Assembly (NCBI GenBank): GCA_048267305.1
Contig: JBLWXT010000015.1
Span: 38,018-102,017, forward strand
Direction: 5' to 3'
DNA length: 64,000 bases
Origin: Owenweeksia sp048267305
GTDB lineage: Bacteria > Bacteroidota > Bacteroidia > Flavobacteriales > Schleiferiaceae
Below, in pieces: positions 26,164 through 37,300 of the stretch. The translations under genes were made by a program, and so were the position numbers. Below the pieces are notes generated by a model. That model saw nothing but the letters and a program-made list of their open reading frames with translations, made no database searches and had not been told where the DNA came from. The stretch's first letter is position 1; each line of letters begins with the position of its first letter.

Positions 26164-26790
26164 ATGAGAACTTTAGTAACATTAATAGTAAGTGCTGGAT
26201 TTTTACTTGCAGGTACAGCTTGCAGTAAGGATACCAAGCAAAGTGATAATCCTGCGGTTATAGAGCTTAGCGCGGGCCAAAAGGCACATCTTGTACAGCT
26301 GTATGAGGAAGAAAAACTGGCTCATGATCTATATACCGAATTTTATGCAGAGCATAATTACAAGCCTTTTAGCCATCATAGCGAGGCCGAGGCTAAGCAC
26401 ATGGGTTTTGTAGCCGATATTTTAAGCAAGTATGAGTTGCCGATTCCGCAAAATGTAGCTGGTGTATTCAATAATGCAGAGTATCAAAAAGCATATAATG
26501 AGTGGTTGCCTAAGGGATTGGCAGATGGTAAGGATGCGCTTTATATAGCTGCCTATATTGAGGAAATGGATATTCTGGACCTTATGAATGCCATAGATAA
26601 TATTGCCGAAGCGGATGATATTAAGGCACTGTATGAGGAGCTGCTAATGGGTAGTGAAAATCACCTGCGTGCCTATAATAAATTCATTGGGTTAGAACTT
26701 GGGCTCACCTACCAACCCCAGATTATGGATCAGGCTTTGTTTGATGCCATAATGGCTGGCGGCAGTGGTAGCCATGGAGGTGGAAAATAA
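26164..26790 (+). CDS. DUF2202 ferritin-like protein, exported
   Basis: 208 residues from ATG 26164; a TTG 24 bases earlier adds only polar residues before the signal sequence. The export signal is hydrophobic and ends GTACS, so a lipoprotein is possible though the lipobox is weak. The body matches DUF2202: EEKLAHDLYTEFY, FSHHSEAEAKHM and EEMDILDLMNAID, a four-helix ferritin-like bundle with E, H and E-x-x-H metal-ligand candidates; another HLRAYN helix follows near the end. Tail GGSGSHGGGK. Family members are thought to bind metal; no partner is seen here. Confidence 0.9.
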   Translation: MRTLVTLIVSAGFLLAGTACSKDTKQSDNPAVIELSAGQKAHLVQLYEEEKLAHDLYTEFYAEHNYKPFSHHSEAEAKHMGFVADILSKYELPIPQNVAGVFNNAEYQKAYNEWLPKGLADGKDALYIAAYIEEMDILDLMNAIDNIAEADDIKALYEELLMGSENHLRAYNKFIGLELGLTYQPQIMDQALFDAIMAGGSGSHGGGK

Positions 26791-26828
26791 TATGGTGGTT
26801 TAATAATTAGTGCGGTTTATTGTCGAAG

Positions 26829-26857
26829 GGCTCCCAGCGGTGGGAGTCCTTTTTTTG
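26829..26857 (+). terminator. Terminator after the DUF2202 gene
   Basis: CTCCCA and TGGGAG with flanking GG/CC pairs form a stable stem, followed by seven to eight T. Confidence 0.8.
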
Positions 26858-27050
26858 TTTTATACAGGTTGTGCAAAATATGTGGCGAGTAAGCCAATAA
26901 CGAACACAAATATTGTTCTCAATCCGCAAAAACTCTTCCTTTTCATCAGGGGAAACCAACCTGCCTGACGTGACGGGCAGAAAGACTAAGACTCTTTTGG
27001 AAAATCCCTCACCATATCCCTACTTTGCAAAGCATCCAAAATATTATGTT

Positions 27051-29297
27051 ATGCCTGAAGTTTCCACAGAAAAATTGGATTTAGCCGCCCAATTTGTAAA
27101 CTCCACTGCCAGCCACATTTTCCTTACGGGAAAGGCCGGTACTGGTAAAACTACCTTTTTGCATAATCTGGCAAGAGCCACACATAAAAATTTTGTGATA
27201 GTGGCGCCCACGGGTATTGCTGCATTAAATGCCAAAGGGGTTACCATTCATTCGCAGTTTCTTTTGCCCTTTGGGTCTTATTTGCCGCAGCCCGCCAATT
27301 TAGAAGGTTCGTTACAGGCCAATTTCTACACCCGTAAGGAGCTGGCAAGTCGCCATTCTTTAAACAGCTTACGCAAAAAGGTACTTCGCAATATTGACTT
27401 ATTGATTATTGATGAGGTGAGTATGCTTCGCGCAGATTTACTGGACGCTATTGATTACAGGCTACGCTCGGTAAAGGGCGATTACGGCCGTCCGTTTGGT
27501 GGTGTGCAGTTGCTCATGATTGGCGATTTATACCAGCTGCCGCCTATTGTGAAGGATCATGAATGGAATTACCTGAAGCAGTTTTATGCCAGCCCACACT
27601 TTTTTGAAGCTCAGGCTTTACGCGAAGCGGGCTTTACATACATAGAACTCGATAAAATTTTCCGCCAAAGCGATGATAAGTTTATAAATCTCCTAAATGC
27701 ATTGCGTGATGATCGCTGTACACCTGATGATCTGGATGCATTAAATGAGCATTACAAGGAAGGGTATCAGGCCGAGGAAGGTGTAATTACGCTTACTACT
27801 CATAACTATCAGGCAGACAGGTTGAATCGAGAGGCTTTGGATAAACTTGCAGGTCCCTCCTTTTATTACGAGGCTGAGGTGGACAAGGATTTTCCGGAAA
27901 ACCTGTTTCCGCTGCCACAGAGTTTAGAGCTAAGGGTAGGGGCACAGGTGATGTTTGTGAAGAATGATATCTCTGAAAGTAAATCATTCTACAATGGTAA
28001 GCTGGCGCAGGTAAAGGAGCTGAAGGACGATGGCATCTGCGTAAGTATGGAGGGAAATGACAACTATTGGCTGGATCGTCATGAATGGGAAAACAAAAAA
28101 TATCAGGTAAATCCATCTACCAAAGAGCTGGAGGAGGATGTGATTGGCACCTTCCGTCAATTCCCCATAAGGCTGGCCTGGGCCATTACAGTGCACAAAA
28201 GCCAGGGATTAACCTTTGACAAGGCCGTGATAGATGTAGGGCAGGCCTTTGCACCAGGGCAGGTATATGTGGCACTTTCCCGATTGCGGTCGTTGGAGGG
28301 ATTGGTTTTACGTACCAAAATTTCTGATTCGGTAATTAGCAGCGATGCGCAGGTGATACGCTTTTCTAAAGATCAAAATCAGAGTGATGCCCTGCCAGGG
28401 AAGCTGCAGCAGGAGCAAAGCCGCTACCTCAATGAATTGCTCTATCACACTTTTGATTTTAAAAATGTGGAAAAGCAGATTGAATATGTGCAGCAAAAGG
28501 TGGCGGGTAAAATGGAGTTTGAGGATGCCGAAATGCAATCGGCTCTTAATAAGCTGCGTGAGACCATTTCTGGCGAAAGCCAAAACACCCTGAAGTTTAG
28601 GGGGCAGCTAAGCCGAATGTTGCAAAAACGGGAAATGGAGCCTTTGCGCCAGCGGATTGAAAAGGGGAGCTCTTACTATCTGGACTTCCTGTATAAGCGA
28701 CTGAAGGAGCTTTTGATACATATAGAGGAGGTAAAGCAGTTTACCCGAACGAAGACCTATGTAAATGCACTGGAGGAAATAGATCAGCTGATTTCTGTAC
28801 AAATTATGCAGGTGCAAAAGGTTTCGTTTTTGTGCCAGTGCATTATTGAGGGCAAGGAAATTACCAAACAACCGGATTTAACGGCTTCCCGCAAGGCTCA
28901 TCGGGAAGCGCTGCAAAAAGAGGTGGAGCAATATCTAAAGGACAATCCTAAAAACTTCAGCACCAAAACCGGTCAAAAGCGCAAAAAGAAAAAGGCAAAG
29001 GGCGAAACGTACCTTGAAACGTATAAGCTTATAAAAGAGGGGCTAAGCCCGGAAGAAGTAGCGGCAAAACGTGAACTGGCCCTCAGTACCATTGAAGGCC
29101 ATTTGGCACGAGGCATTAAGGAAGGCGAAATCACCATCGATTCCTTTATCCCCAAAAAGGAAATAGCAGAAATGGCCACGGGATTTACAGGCAATGTAAA
29201 CCTTACCGAAGTACATGGCAATTTTGGCGGTAAGTATAGCTATGGCAAACTGAGAATGGTACAGGCACATTTACAAAAGGATAAGGAAGGCGAATAG
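27051..29297 (+). CDS. PIF1-like ATP-dependent helicase with C-terminal helix-turn-helix domain
   Basis: 748 residues from ATG 27051 (MPEVSTEKLDLAAQFVN). The frame is open 138 bases further upstream, but that extension crosses the intergenic palindrome CTGCCTGACGTGACGGGCAG, so the internal ATG is preferred. SF1B helicase: Walker A GKAGTGKT (27-34), Walker B LLIIDEVSM, a GDLYQLPPI motif, and the C-terminal HKSQGLTFD and VYVALSRLRS motifs. Residues ~490-620 form a charged helical connector. The last ~100 residues (LSPEEVAAKRELALSTIEGHLARG) are a RecQ-CTD/HTH-like DNA-binding domain. A role in replication, G-quadruplex or recombination processing is inferred from the family. Confidence 0.92.
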   Translation: MPEVSTEKLDLAAQFVNSTASHIFLTGKAGTGKTTFLHNLARATHKNFVIVAPTGIAALNAKGVTIHSQFLLPFGSYLPQPANLEGSLQANFYTRKELASRHSLNSLRKKVLRNIDLLIIDEVSMLRADLLDAIDYRLRSVKGDYGRPFGGVQLLMIGDLYQLPPIVKDHEWNYLKQFYASPHFFEAQALREAGFTYIELDKIFRQSDDKFINLLNALRDDRCTPDDLDALNEHYKEGYQAEEGVITLTTHNYQADRLNREALDKLAGPSFYYEAEVDKDFPENLFPLPQSLELRVGAQVMFVKNDISESKSFYNGKLAQVKELKDDGICVSMEGNDNYWLDRHEWENKKYQVNPSTKELEEDVIGTFRQFPIRLAWAITVHKSQGLTFDKAVIDVGQAFAPGQVYVALSRLRSLEGLVLRTKISDSVISSDAQVIRFSKDQNQSDALPGKLQQEQSRYLNELLYHTFDFKNVEKQIEYVQQKVAGKMEFEDAEMQSALNKLRETISGESQNTLKFRGQLSRMLQKREMEPLRQRIEKGSSYYLDFLYKRLKELLIHIEEVKQFTRTKTYVNALEEIDQLISVQIMQVQKVSFLCQCIIEGKEITKQPDLTASRKAHREALQKEVEQYLKDNPKNFSTKTGQKRKKKKAKGETYLETYKLIKEGLSPEEVAAKRELALSTIEGHLARGIKEGEITIDSFIPKKEIAEMATGFTGNVNLTEVHGNFGGKYSYGKLRMVQAHLQKDKEGE

Positions 29298-29482
29298 TAA
29301 ATAGATTCCAGACCGTTGTTTCTGGTGGAGCCAATCCTAACACCACCTTCTGATTTTTTGTCAGCGCCACATTTTCCTGAGGAGTATTGACGGAATTCTA
29401 TACACTATTCCGGGAATTTTCCATTCAAGATTGAACATCCCGGAGGTTTACGGATTATTATTTCAAACAAATCCTCATTACA

Positions 29483-30004
29483 ATGAACAAGTGGTTTGAG
29501 AGCCTTCCGAAAGACATTTGGCCCGTAGCCGTTACGGCTGTAATCATTTATATAGCCATGGTGCTGTTTACCCGAATTGCCGGTAAGCGTAGTTTCTCTA
29601 AAATGAGCAGCTTTGATTTTGGAGTCACCATTGCCCTGGGATCTATTGTGGCTTCTGTAATTCTGTCTAAAAGTGTAAGCCTTGTGCAGGGGTTGGTGGG
29701 CTTAGCCTCCCTTTATGTTTTACAGATGGTAGTGGCGTTTCTTAGGAGGTTTAAGGCGATACAGGATTTGGTTGACAATCAGCCATTGTTGTTGATGCAG
29801 GGACACAATGTATTTGAGGAAAACCTTAAAAAAGCCAGGGTTACGCTATCTGACCTTAAAGGAAAACTGCGCGAAGCCAATGTGTTGCACCGCGATCAGG
29901 TAAAGGTGGTAGTGTTTGAATCTACAGGTGATATATCCGTTTTACACGGAAACAGTGAACACACTGAAGTGGAAGACTGGATAATGGAAGGTGTTGAGAA
30001 TTAA
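29483..30004 (+). CDS. DUF421 (YetF-like) membrane protein
   Basis: 173 residues. Three transmembrane helices at about 15-35, 48-65 and 67-88, followed by a cytoplasmic domain with the family motif QDLVDNQPLLLMQG and a second part with LREANVLHRDQVKVVVFESTGDISVL. This matches the YetF/YcaP family. Function is unknown in general; some Bacillus members are linked to envelope or spore traits. A terminator follows directly. Confidence 0.92.
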   Translation: MNKWFESLPKDIWPVAVTAVIIYIAMVLFTRIAGKRSFSKMSSFDFGVTIALGSIVASVILSKSVSLVQGLVGLASLYVLQMVVAFLRRFKAIQDLVDNQPLLLMQGHNVFEENLKKARVTLSDLKGKLREANVLHRDQVKVVVFESTGDISVLHGNSEHTEVEDWIMEGVEN

Positions 30005-30005
30005 A

Positions 30006-30040
30006 AAAGGACTCTCGGATTAACCGGGGGTCCTTTTTTT
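30006..30040 (+). terminator. Terminator after the DUF421 gene
   Basis: AAAGGAC and GTCCTTT stem with inner CGG/CCG pairs, followed by a run of about seven T; begins two bases after the stop codon. Confidence 0.8.
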
Positions 30041-30609
30041 AGAGTAGAGTGAGAGTTTTCAAGTTATGAGTGTACTGAAGTCTTTGAGTGAGAGTGTATT
30101 CAGTGCAGAATGACGTTTTTCATTTGTTTCATTCTGCTTTACCAAACATAGGTTGGTTTTAGTCTCTTTTTGTAGGAATTGTTCTCGGGTTGTTCGGTTG
30201 GTGTTAGCCAGAGTAAACTTAAATTGAGAAGGATGAAAAAAAAATAGACTTGGTTTCCAGTGATTTGTATACATCTTTTTTAAGCAAAAGTATTTTCAAC
30301 TTTTTTTCGGGAGTTTTAATCTCCAATGGGCTCAAATTGGAAAACCACTTGTTTAAAGTGTTGAGGACTAATCTATATTTTTTATAAAGGGAAGAAAAGT
30401 ACAGAGCGTTGCCAATGGACTGGGATAAAGTTGTATCGGGCAAAATATGTAAGTTTTTTCCTTAATTCATAAATCACGGTTTCTTAGCGGTTCCTGTTTT
30501 TCATATTTACTTGCTTATTTCTCAAAAAAAAGAGGCCATCTGAAAATCATTTTTCAGATGGCCTCCTAAAGTAAATTACAGATAAATTGTATGCTTAACT
30601 AAACTGCTG
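30041..30609. other. Intergenic region before the tandem glycosidase-like genes
   Basis: 569 bases, AT-rich, with no convincing ORF on either strand. The only clear element is the terminator at 30532-30565, which belongs to the gene on the right. Confidence 0.6.
30532..30565 (-). terminator. Terminator of the right-hand glycosidase-like gene
   Basis: A perfect 15-bp stem (30532-30546 with 30551-30565) and a 4-base loop. On the - strand the stem is followed by TTTTTTTGAG. It lies 45 bases after the stop codon of the - strand gene. Confidence 0.9.
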
Positions 30610-33600
30610 CTATTGGGTGATGATTAGTTTTTGGCGGAATGTCTGTTCACTATCCAAACCTACAGGGTTTACTGTAGTTTCAATCATATAAGTTCCCTTA
30701 GCAAGATGGTTCAGTTGCATTTCAATATTTGGATGTCCTTCGTTTAGGTTTTTTACTTCCTGATGTACAATCCTTCCTTCCAGGCTCATTACCCTCACGG
30801 TAGCCTTTGAGGCTATAGGCAAATCAAAATCCAAAATAAACTGCCCGTTATTGGGGTTGGGGTATAGTTCCAGATTGAGGCCTTCTATTGGTTTGGGTTT
30901 GTATGTAGAGCTTTTCTTCGTAACCAGGGTATTCTTTTTCAGCGTTAAAACCACGGGTGTATTGCTAATCGGGAAGCTAATCCTACTGCCCGAAGAGCTG
31001 CGGGAAGGAAGGGGAGTGATGGTGCCACCTGGTGTTCCGTCAATTTCCAGTGCTGATATTACTGTATAAGGAGTATTAATGGTAAATATTTGACTGGCGT
31101 TGTCGGCTTCTGCCACAGGTCGCCATGCTACAATATATTCAGGGTTACCAAGAGAATCTCCATAAGTATATGCCCATGCATTTTCATCTTCCTGTATAGC
31201 ATTTAAAAAGTAGCTATTTCCAAGGACGTTCTTTATGGTTTCAAAAACATAATATACAGGTCGCTTTTCAGAGCCTGTAATTACCGGTCCTGTGAGTCCG
31301 CTTCTGCTGTATACCAAACCACTTTCGTAAGGCAGGTTGGCATAAAAGTACCAGGTAGCCTTATCCACGCCAAGGCGATCCATCATAAAAAGCCCGCGAG
31401 CGCCATATATGGCCTGTGCTCTTTCTGTAACACACTCATTTTGCGTGCAATTTTGTCCGGCTCCTGGGGCCCCCCATCCCCATTCAGTTACATGGTACTC
31501 CTTACCAGGCATATTGTGATCTCTAAAACGGATATCACAAATCATGGAGCGAAATTGTCCATTAGGATTTTCGGGATAGGTGGAAATTCGTTTTTGAGTA
31601 ACAGGATCAATCATATAACTATAATGATGACTATTAACTCCGTCTAAATAAGGTGCTTCGGTTTCTGTAAGTCTTTCACCAATAAAGTCGCCACCATGAG
31701 TCCACTCACTTCCGGGGTCTGCAGCCTGTAAAGCTCCTGAAAACACTTTCATTGCAGGATCAGCGTCTTTAGCACCACGCGCCATACCGTTAAGTACTGT
31801 TCTGTAAAACTCCTTGCTATAATCCCAGGGTTCATTTCCAACTTCCAGGGCAAATACGTTTCCTACACCATAGGTAGGGCCAAAATGCGAGGCAAAGGCA
31901 TAGCCGATATTATAAGCGGCTGTCCATGGGTCATCCCAGATGTGCTCAGGCTGGCTGCTGTTTAAAAACTGAAGTGTAACCTGAACGTCAAGCCCGGCAT
32001 CATTCCAAATGTCATATTCCACATCCCAATCTACATATCCAAATCGAAGGCCACCAGGCATATTGTTGTAGTTAGGTGTAAAATCCGGGTCATGAGTGTC
32101 CCAACTTAGGTTTTGATAATTACGCCCATAGCTGGCAACATTGCTAAACAGGTAAGCGCCCTGTACAGTATCTCCAATACCATGAGAGCCATAGCCGTGC
32201 CCCCATCCTCTTATACCGTTGATTCCCATCATTTCCGCCAATGGTCTTTTAGCCATTTTGGGAGGAGCCATCGGGCCATAAAGGCCATGCTTATCCCTCA
32301 CATAAAATTCATAAAGCTCAGCTCTGGCATAATCCCTTTCTTTAATAAATATTCTGAGACGGGTGTATCTCGCTGTTTTGTTTGGTTCGGCTTTGTAGCC
32401 ATATTCAAAATAATGTGTTGGATCAGGCCTGGCTACTGTAGTCCATAAAACGGAATCATTGCTTACCTGAAAGAGCACGGAGTCTATCCATTGTGAGTTG
32501 TGAAAACTGGTATAAACCCATCCAATGTCTCTGGGATAGCTAAAATCAGCTACTATATCTTCATACATGGGATACTCTATACCACCTAATTCGAAGACTA
32601 TAAAATCCTGGCTGCTTTTTAGGCCAATACCTATAAGGGTTTCAGATATTATATAGCGCTCCAGTTTGTAGTGACTGCTTCTATCATTAGCTCCCAGTGA
32701 TATTGAGTCTCCATTAGGCAAGTATCCTATAATGTCAATAGGTGATATTACGCTGGTTTTTAGTGATATAAGGTGAAAGTGAGTGGGCTTGCTGAAGCTT
32801 ATTTTCATTCTCCTGTTTCCCTGAGAGGCTGAAATTTGGTCTCCGGTCGTTGGGTCTCCGTCATTCCAGTAATTAAATGTTCCACCATTTGATCTTGTGC
32901 TGGATGAAATAAGACTGGCATCCAGCATAAGGTTACGGTCTGTTCTACTGAGGTAGGCAGACGGGAAGGCTGGTGCCGATTTCCAGCCTGTAGTCTCACT
33001 TTTATCCATTACATTGGAAATGGGATGGGATTTATTGATGTAAGATGATACAACCTTGATGCTATCCGAGTAAGCGGGCCACAAGCCGGCAAGGGGATCC
33101 CAGGCGCTGGGTCTGGTTTTAGCAGTGTCAATGGGTATTTTCTCGTAATCAGTGCCGTAAAATGTTATTTCTGCCAGTTTTCCACGCGAGTAGTTTGAGG
33201 CATTTAAGAAGTAGCGTACTCTTAAGTATTTGCCATGTACATCAAAGTTGGTGGCATAGGCGGTGGCGAAATATTTTGTGGGATCAGGACGGGCGATGGT
33301 GGTCCATGAGATACTGTCCTCACTGAGGTCAATATGCACAGAGTCTGCAGTGGTACATGCTTTAAAGTCGAGTTCCACGGCCTTTAGCCTTTTAGAGCGC
33401 ACAAATGTGTAAACTAAGTCTTCATGAGGTATCTCATCCATTGCGCCAATTTCAAACAGCAAAAAGGGCTTTTTGCTTACAAGATTGATGGCAATGCTGT
33501 TTTGGTTTACAGGTATGCGTTTCTCACTGTAGTGATCAGAAACGTTATAGGAGCCAATAATTGTTGAATCACCAGTAGCATTGAAACTATAAATGTCAAT

Positions 33601-34041
33601 ATCACTTGCAACACTGGCTTTTAGTGCGATAACTGCCAGATGTTTGGGATTGGCCAATGATATTTTATACCAGTATTTATTTCTTCCGGAGTTGATATAA
33701 GTGGAAGAAAACACAGAGCCATCCACGCCTGCACTTGTGTTGCTGCTCACTGCAGATGTAATGCTGGAGCTCTTCTGAACTCTACTGATGCTGTTTTTGC
33801 TTAATAGCAGATTGCGGTCATCTCTATTAAAGAAATCAGTTGGGAAATAGGCCTCACTTTCCCAAAAGGTATAAGACCGTGCATCATAGGTGAGTGAAAT
33901 TTTAGCTTTTCCTTTTTCTGAAGTGGCTTTTGCGGATAAGGCAGGAAACTTAAGAGAGTCTAGTGGAGGTTGGGCTGAAAGTCCAGTTGCTAATAAAATT
34001 GATAAAACTAGGTTGAAGGTAGTGGGTTTGAGTGAAAACAT
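30610..34041 (-). CDS. Large T9SS-secreted protein with glycoside-hydrolase (clan A-like) domain, copy 1
   Basis: 1143 residues. Signal peptide ending LSAQ. Residues ~25-590 hold two successive jelly-roll-like modules with recurring phrases FPxxFFxRxDRNLLL, KISLANPKHLAVIALKAS and STIARPDPTKYF, resembling discoidin/F5-8C carbohydrate-binding folds. Residues ~600-970 form a TIM-barrel-like hydrolase: E737 in VGNEPWD is the acid/base candidate and E853 in HVTEWGWG the nucleophile candidate, 116 residues apart. The NEP / T-E-W pattern is that of clan GH-A, with GH39 or GH5-like families as possibilities. The last ~85 residues are a T9SS type A sorting domain (LYPNPNNGQF ... KGTYMIET). Substrate unknown. 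Confidence 0.85.
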   Translation of the reverse strand: MFSLKPTTFNLVLSILLATGLSAQPPLDSLKFPALSAKATSEKGKAKISLTYDARSYTFWESEAYFPTDFFNRDDRNLLLSKNSISRVQKSSSITSAVSSNTSAGVDGSVFSSTYINSGRNKYWYKISLANPKHLAVIALKASVASDIDIYSFNATGDSTIIGSYNVSDHYSEKRIPVNQNSIAINLVSKKPFLLFEIGAMDEIPHEDLVYTFVRSKRLKAVELDFKACTTADSVHIDLSEDSISWTTIARPDPTKYFATAYATNFDVHGKYLRVRYFLNASNYSRGKLAEITFYGTDYEKIPIDTAKTRPSAWDPLAGLWPAYSDSIKVVSSYINKSHPISNVMDKSETTGWKSAPAFPSAYLSRTDRNLMLDASLISSSTRSNGGTFNYWNDGDPTTGDQISASQGNRRMKISFSKPTHFHLISLKTSVISPIDIIGYLPNGDSISLGANDRSSHYKLERYIISETLIGIGLKSSQDFIVFELGGIEYPMYEDIVADFSYPRDIGWVYTSFHNSQWIDSVLFQVSNDSVLWTTVARPDPTHYFEYGYKAEPNKTARYTRLRIFIKERDYARAELYEFYVRDKHGLYGPMAPPKMAKRPLAEMMGINGIRGWGHGYGSHGIGDTVQGAYLFSNVASYGRNYQNLSWDTHDPDFTPNYNNMPGGLRFGYVDWDVEYDIWNDAGLDVQVTLQFLNSSQPEHIWDDPWTAAYNIGYAFASHFGPTYGVGNVFALEVGNEPWDYSKEFYRTVLNGMARGAKDADPAMKVFSGALQAADPGSEWTHGGDFIGERLTETEAPYLDGVNSHHYSYMIDPVTQKRISTYPENPNGQFRSMICDIRFRDHNMPGKEYHVTEWGWGAPGAGQNCTQNECVTERAQAIYGARGLFMMDRLGVDKATWYFYANLPYESGLVYSRSGLTGPVITGSEKRPVYYVFETIKNVLGNSYFLNAIQEDENAWAYTYGDSLGNPEYIVAWRPVAEADNASQIFTINTPYTVISALEIDGTPGGTITPLPSRSSSGSRISFPISNTPVVLTLKKNTLVTKKSSTYKPKPIEGLNLELYPNPNNGQFILDFDLPIASKATVRVMSLEGRIVHQEVKNLNEGHPNIEMQLNHLAKGTYMIETTVNPVGLDSEQTFRQKLIITQ

Positions 34042-34081
34042 TTGTGATGAAGATTAAAAAATTTCATCGAGTTGAGTGCGG

Positions 34082-34089
34082 CAAACATA
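34082..34089 (-). promoter_or_regulatory. -7-like box TATGTTTG upstream of glycosidase-like copy 1
   Basis: Read on the - strand the box is TATGTTTG, an exact TAnnTTTG match, 41 bases before the ATG. The other copy has the identical octamer 35 bases before its start, and both are followed by a related TCGATGAA segment. Confidence 0.5.
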
Positions 34090-34290
34090 GGAATTATGAT
34101 TTTTCTTTCCTGTAGGATAAGTTGGTAATCGTGATTTTTGTGAAAATCAGGTATTTTGTAAACTTTTACAATCAATTAATTATTATTTAACTGATTATCA
34201 ATTTTTTTGACTCTCTTTTTTTTGTATGGAAAATTCCTTAAGTCGAGGATTATTTGAGTCAATGTTCAAACATGGTGGTTGTAAATCAAG

Positions 34291-34318
34291 AAGAGCCGGA
34301 TCAATTATTCCGGCTCTT
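34291..34318 (-). terminator. Probable terminator of glycosidase-like copy 2
   Basis: AAGAGCCGGA / TCCGGCTCTT perfect 10-bp stem with an 8-base loop, 61 bases after the stop. The U-tract is better on the + strand (TTTTTGG) than on the - strand, so termination may be bidirectional. Confidence 0.65.
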
Positions 34319-34378
34319 TTTGGTAAGCAATATTCGGTATTTATTTATAGGTCAACGGAAGTGTCGGAGCGTTGGTTA

Positions 34379-37300
34379 TTAATTTTGGATTATTAACTTT
34401 TGATGTTTTACTTTTTCTGAACCAGACGTCAGTGACTTTACATTAATTTTAAGTATGTAAGTACCCATGGGTAAGAAGTTAAATTGCATATCCATAGACT
34501 GCTCTCCTGCGGTTACTTTTGCCTTGTGGCTATGAATAATCTTTCCCTCCATATTTACCACACTAATTGACACGTTTGATGTTTCGTCTAACTGAAAGTC
34601 GAGCTGAAATAAACCATTACTGGGATTAGGGTAAATATTTACCGCAGGCTCATCTAAAAAGGCAGCGGCATTTGTAGCAGAGTTTTTCCTTACAACGGCA
34701 GTGTTGTAGAGTTTATAAACCACGGGCGTGGCAGTAACATTAAAACTAATCTGCGAGCCAGATGTAGTGGGTAGTGAAACGGGCATTCCTCCGGGTGTTC
34801 CATCAAGGGAAAATGCGGCTATCACAGGCAATCCTAAATTTACGGTCACCGGTAATGAGCTTGGGTCAGCTTCACTAATGGGTCTCCACGCTACCACATA
34901 TTCGGGGTTACCCAAATGATCGCCATAGGTGTAAACCCATGCGTTGTCATCTTCTTGAATTGCCTCTATAAAGTAGCTTTTACCAAGCTTGTCTTTAATG
35001 GCTTCAAGTACATAAAAGGATAGCTTTTTTTGTGAGCCTTGTGAAACGGGACCTGTAAGGCCACTGCGGCTATAGGAAGATCCTGCCGGTCCTGGAAGAT
35101 CTGCATAAAAAAACCATGCAGCACCATCCACACCAAGTCGATCCATCATAAACAGGCCGCGAGCGGCATATATGGCCTGTGCTTTTTCTGTTACACACTC
35201 ACCCAGGGTACAGTCCATGCCAACGGCATCGCAGGCCCATCCCCATTCAGTAACATGGTACTCCTTTCCGGGCATATTGTGGTTTCTAAATCGGATATCA
35301 CTAATGATATCTCTGAATCCACCCAGAGGGTTTTCGGGGTAGGTTGCAATTTGCTTTTGCGTTTTAGGATTTATCATGTAGCTATAGTGGTGGCTGTTAA
35401 TTCCATCCAGATAGGGAGCTTCAGATTCGGTAAGTCTTTCACCAATAAAATTGCCGGAGCTGCCCTTCTCCCTTGAGGGATCAGCAGCTTGCAGGGCTCC
35501 CGAAAAAACCTTCATCGCGGGGTCGGCAGCCTTGGCACCTTGTGCCATTCCGTTTAGTACGGTGCGGTAAAAGGTTTTGTCATAGTCCCAGGGCTCATTG
35601 CCAATTTCAAGGGTTTTTACATTGCCCACACCATAGGTTGGCCCAAAATGTGAAGCAAAGGAATACCCAATATCATAAGCTGCCTTCCAGGGGTTGTTCC
35701 AAGTGTTTTCGGGCTGGCTATAGTTTAAAAACTGAAGGCTTACCTGAGTCTCAAGGCCTGCGGCATTCCAAATGTCATATTCTGCATCCCAGTCAACATA
35801 ACCAAACCGAAGGCTTCCCGGCATTCCTGTATAATCAGGTGTATGGTCAGGGTCGTGCGTATCCCAACTTAGGTTTTGATAATTACGCCCATAGGTTGCT
35901 ACCTTGCTAAAGAGGTAAGCGCCTTGCACTGTATCTCCAATATCGTGAGATCCATAGCCGTGCCCCCAGCCACGGATTCCGTTTACGCCCATAATATCAC
36001 CTAAGGGACGGTTGGCTGGCACAGCTGCCGGCATGGGGCCATTTTCACCATTTTTATCTCTTATTGAAAACTCGTAGAGTTCTGCCCGGGCATAGTCTTT
36101 TTCTGCAACAAATATTCGCAACCGCGCATACCGGGCTTTGGTTACCGGATAGGTGGAAAGAGCTGACTCAAAATAGGCATTGTTATTAGGGCGAGCAACG
36201 GTGCTCCACCTTACCTTATCGTTACTAACATCAAAGTGAACAGAGTCTATCCATTGTGAATTTCTAAAACAGGTAGATACCCAGCCAATATCACGGGCTG
36301 ATTTGAGGTCTACCATAATATCTTCGTACATCGGGTTTTCTAAACCTGAAATTTCAAATAATTGAAAGCTGGAAGTACTCTTAAGCTCAAGCCTTGTAAT
36401 CTTGTTGTTTACAGCAAATCGCCTTACACCATAATGGTCTTTTGTAGTATAGGTTCCCAGGTTAGTTGAGTCTCCGTTTTGGAGATATCCCATTATACTA
36501 ATTGGTGCATTTTTGTTACTGGCTTTTAAGCTTATTAAGTGTAGTTTTTGAGGGTTTTTAAAATTGATTTTCAACCACGAATTACCGGAATTACTGTTTA
36601 TCTGATCAGCGGTTCCCAAATTGCCATCGATACAATAAGATAAAGGATTAGCACCGGAAGTCGTAGTTGAGGATATATTTTGGGGTGTGAGGAAGATGTT
36701 TCGGTCTGCTCGGGTCATGAAGTGAGAGGGAAAAGAAGCGGTAGCACTCCAGCCTGTAGACTCATCATTGTCCTTTAGCATTTCCATACTTGTTTTGCTA
36801 TTGGAGCTAGAAGCTTCTATGAAGGCATCATCGGTAAATGCAGGCCACAAGCCCGCCATAGGATCCCATTGAAGGGGATTTTTGGTGGCAGGCCCCTTGC
36901 CCTTTACATGCTCTTTACCAAAAAATGAAGCTTCAGTCAGCTTGCCGTGCATGTAATTGCCTTTTTTTATAAAAAAGCGAATACGTGCATATTGGCTTTG
37001 ACTAGTCGCAGTTAGTGGGTAGGTTTTTGGGAAATATTCTCGGGGATTTGCTTTTGCTGTAGTTACCCAGGTTTGACCATCATCACTTAAATCAATGTGA
37101 ACAGAGTCGGCCGTGGTACAGCCCTTGAATTCCAGTTCTACCGATTTTAGGGTAAAGGGCTTCCCAAAGTCATAGTATAATTCTTCAGTTGCGGCTTCCG
37201 AGGATGCACCTATTTCAAACAGTAGAAACGGATTTTGACAAAACAGCTTTATTTTGGAAAAGCTCTTATCAACCTGTATTTTTTTTACACTGTAATGGTC

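Larger units (their letters stand above)
34042..34378. other. Intergenic region between the two large paralogues
   Basis: 337 bases with no ORF. It contains the promoter-like box of the downstream copy at 34082-34089, an AT-rich stretch, and the terminator of the upstream copy at 34291-34318. Confidence 0.6.
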
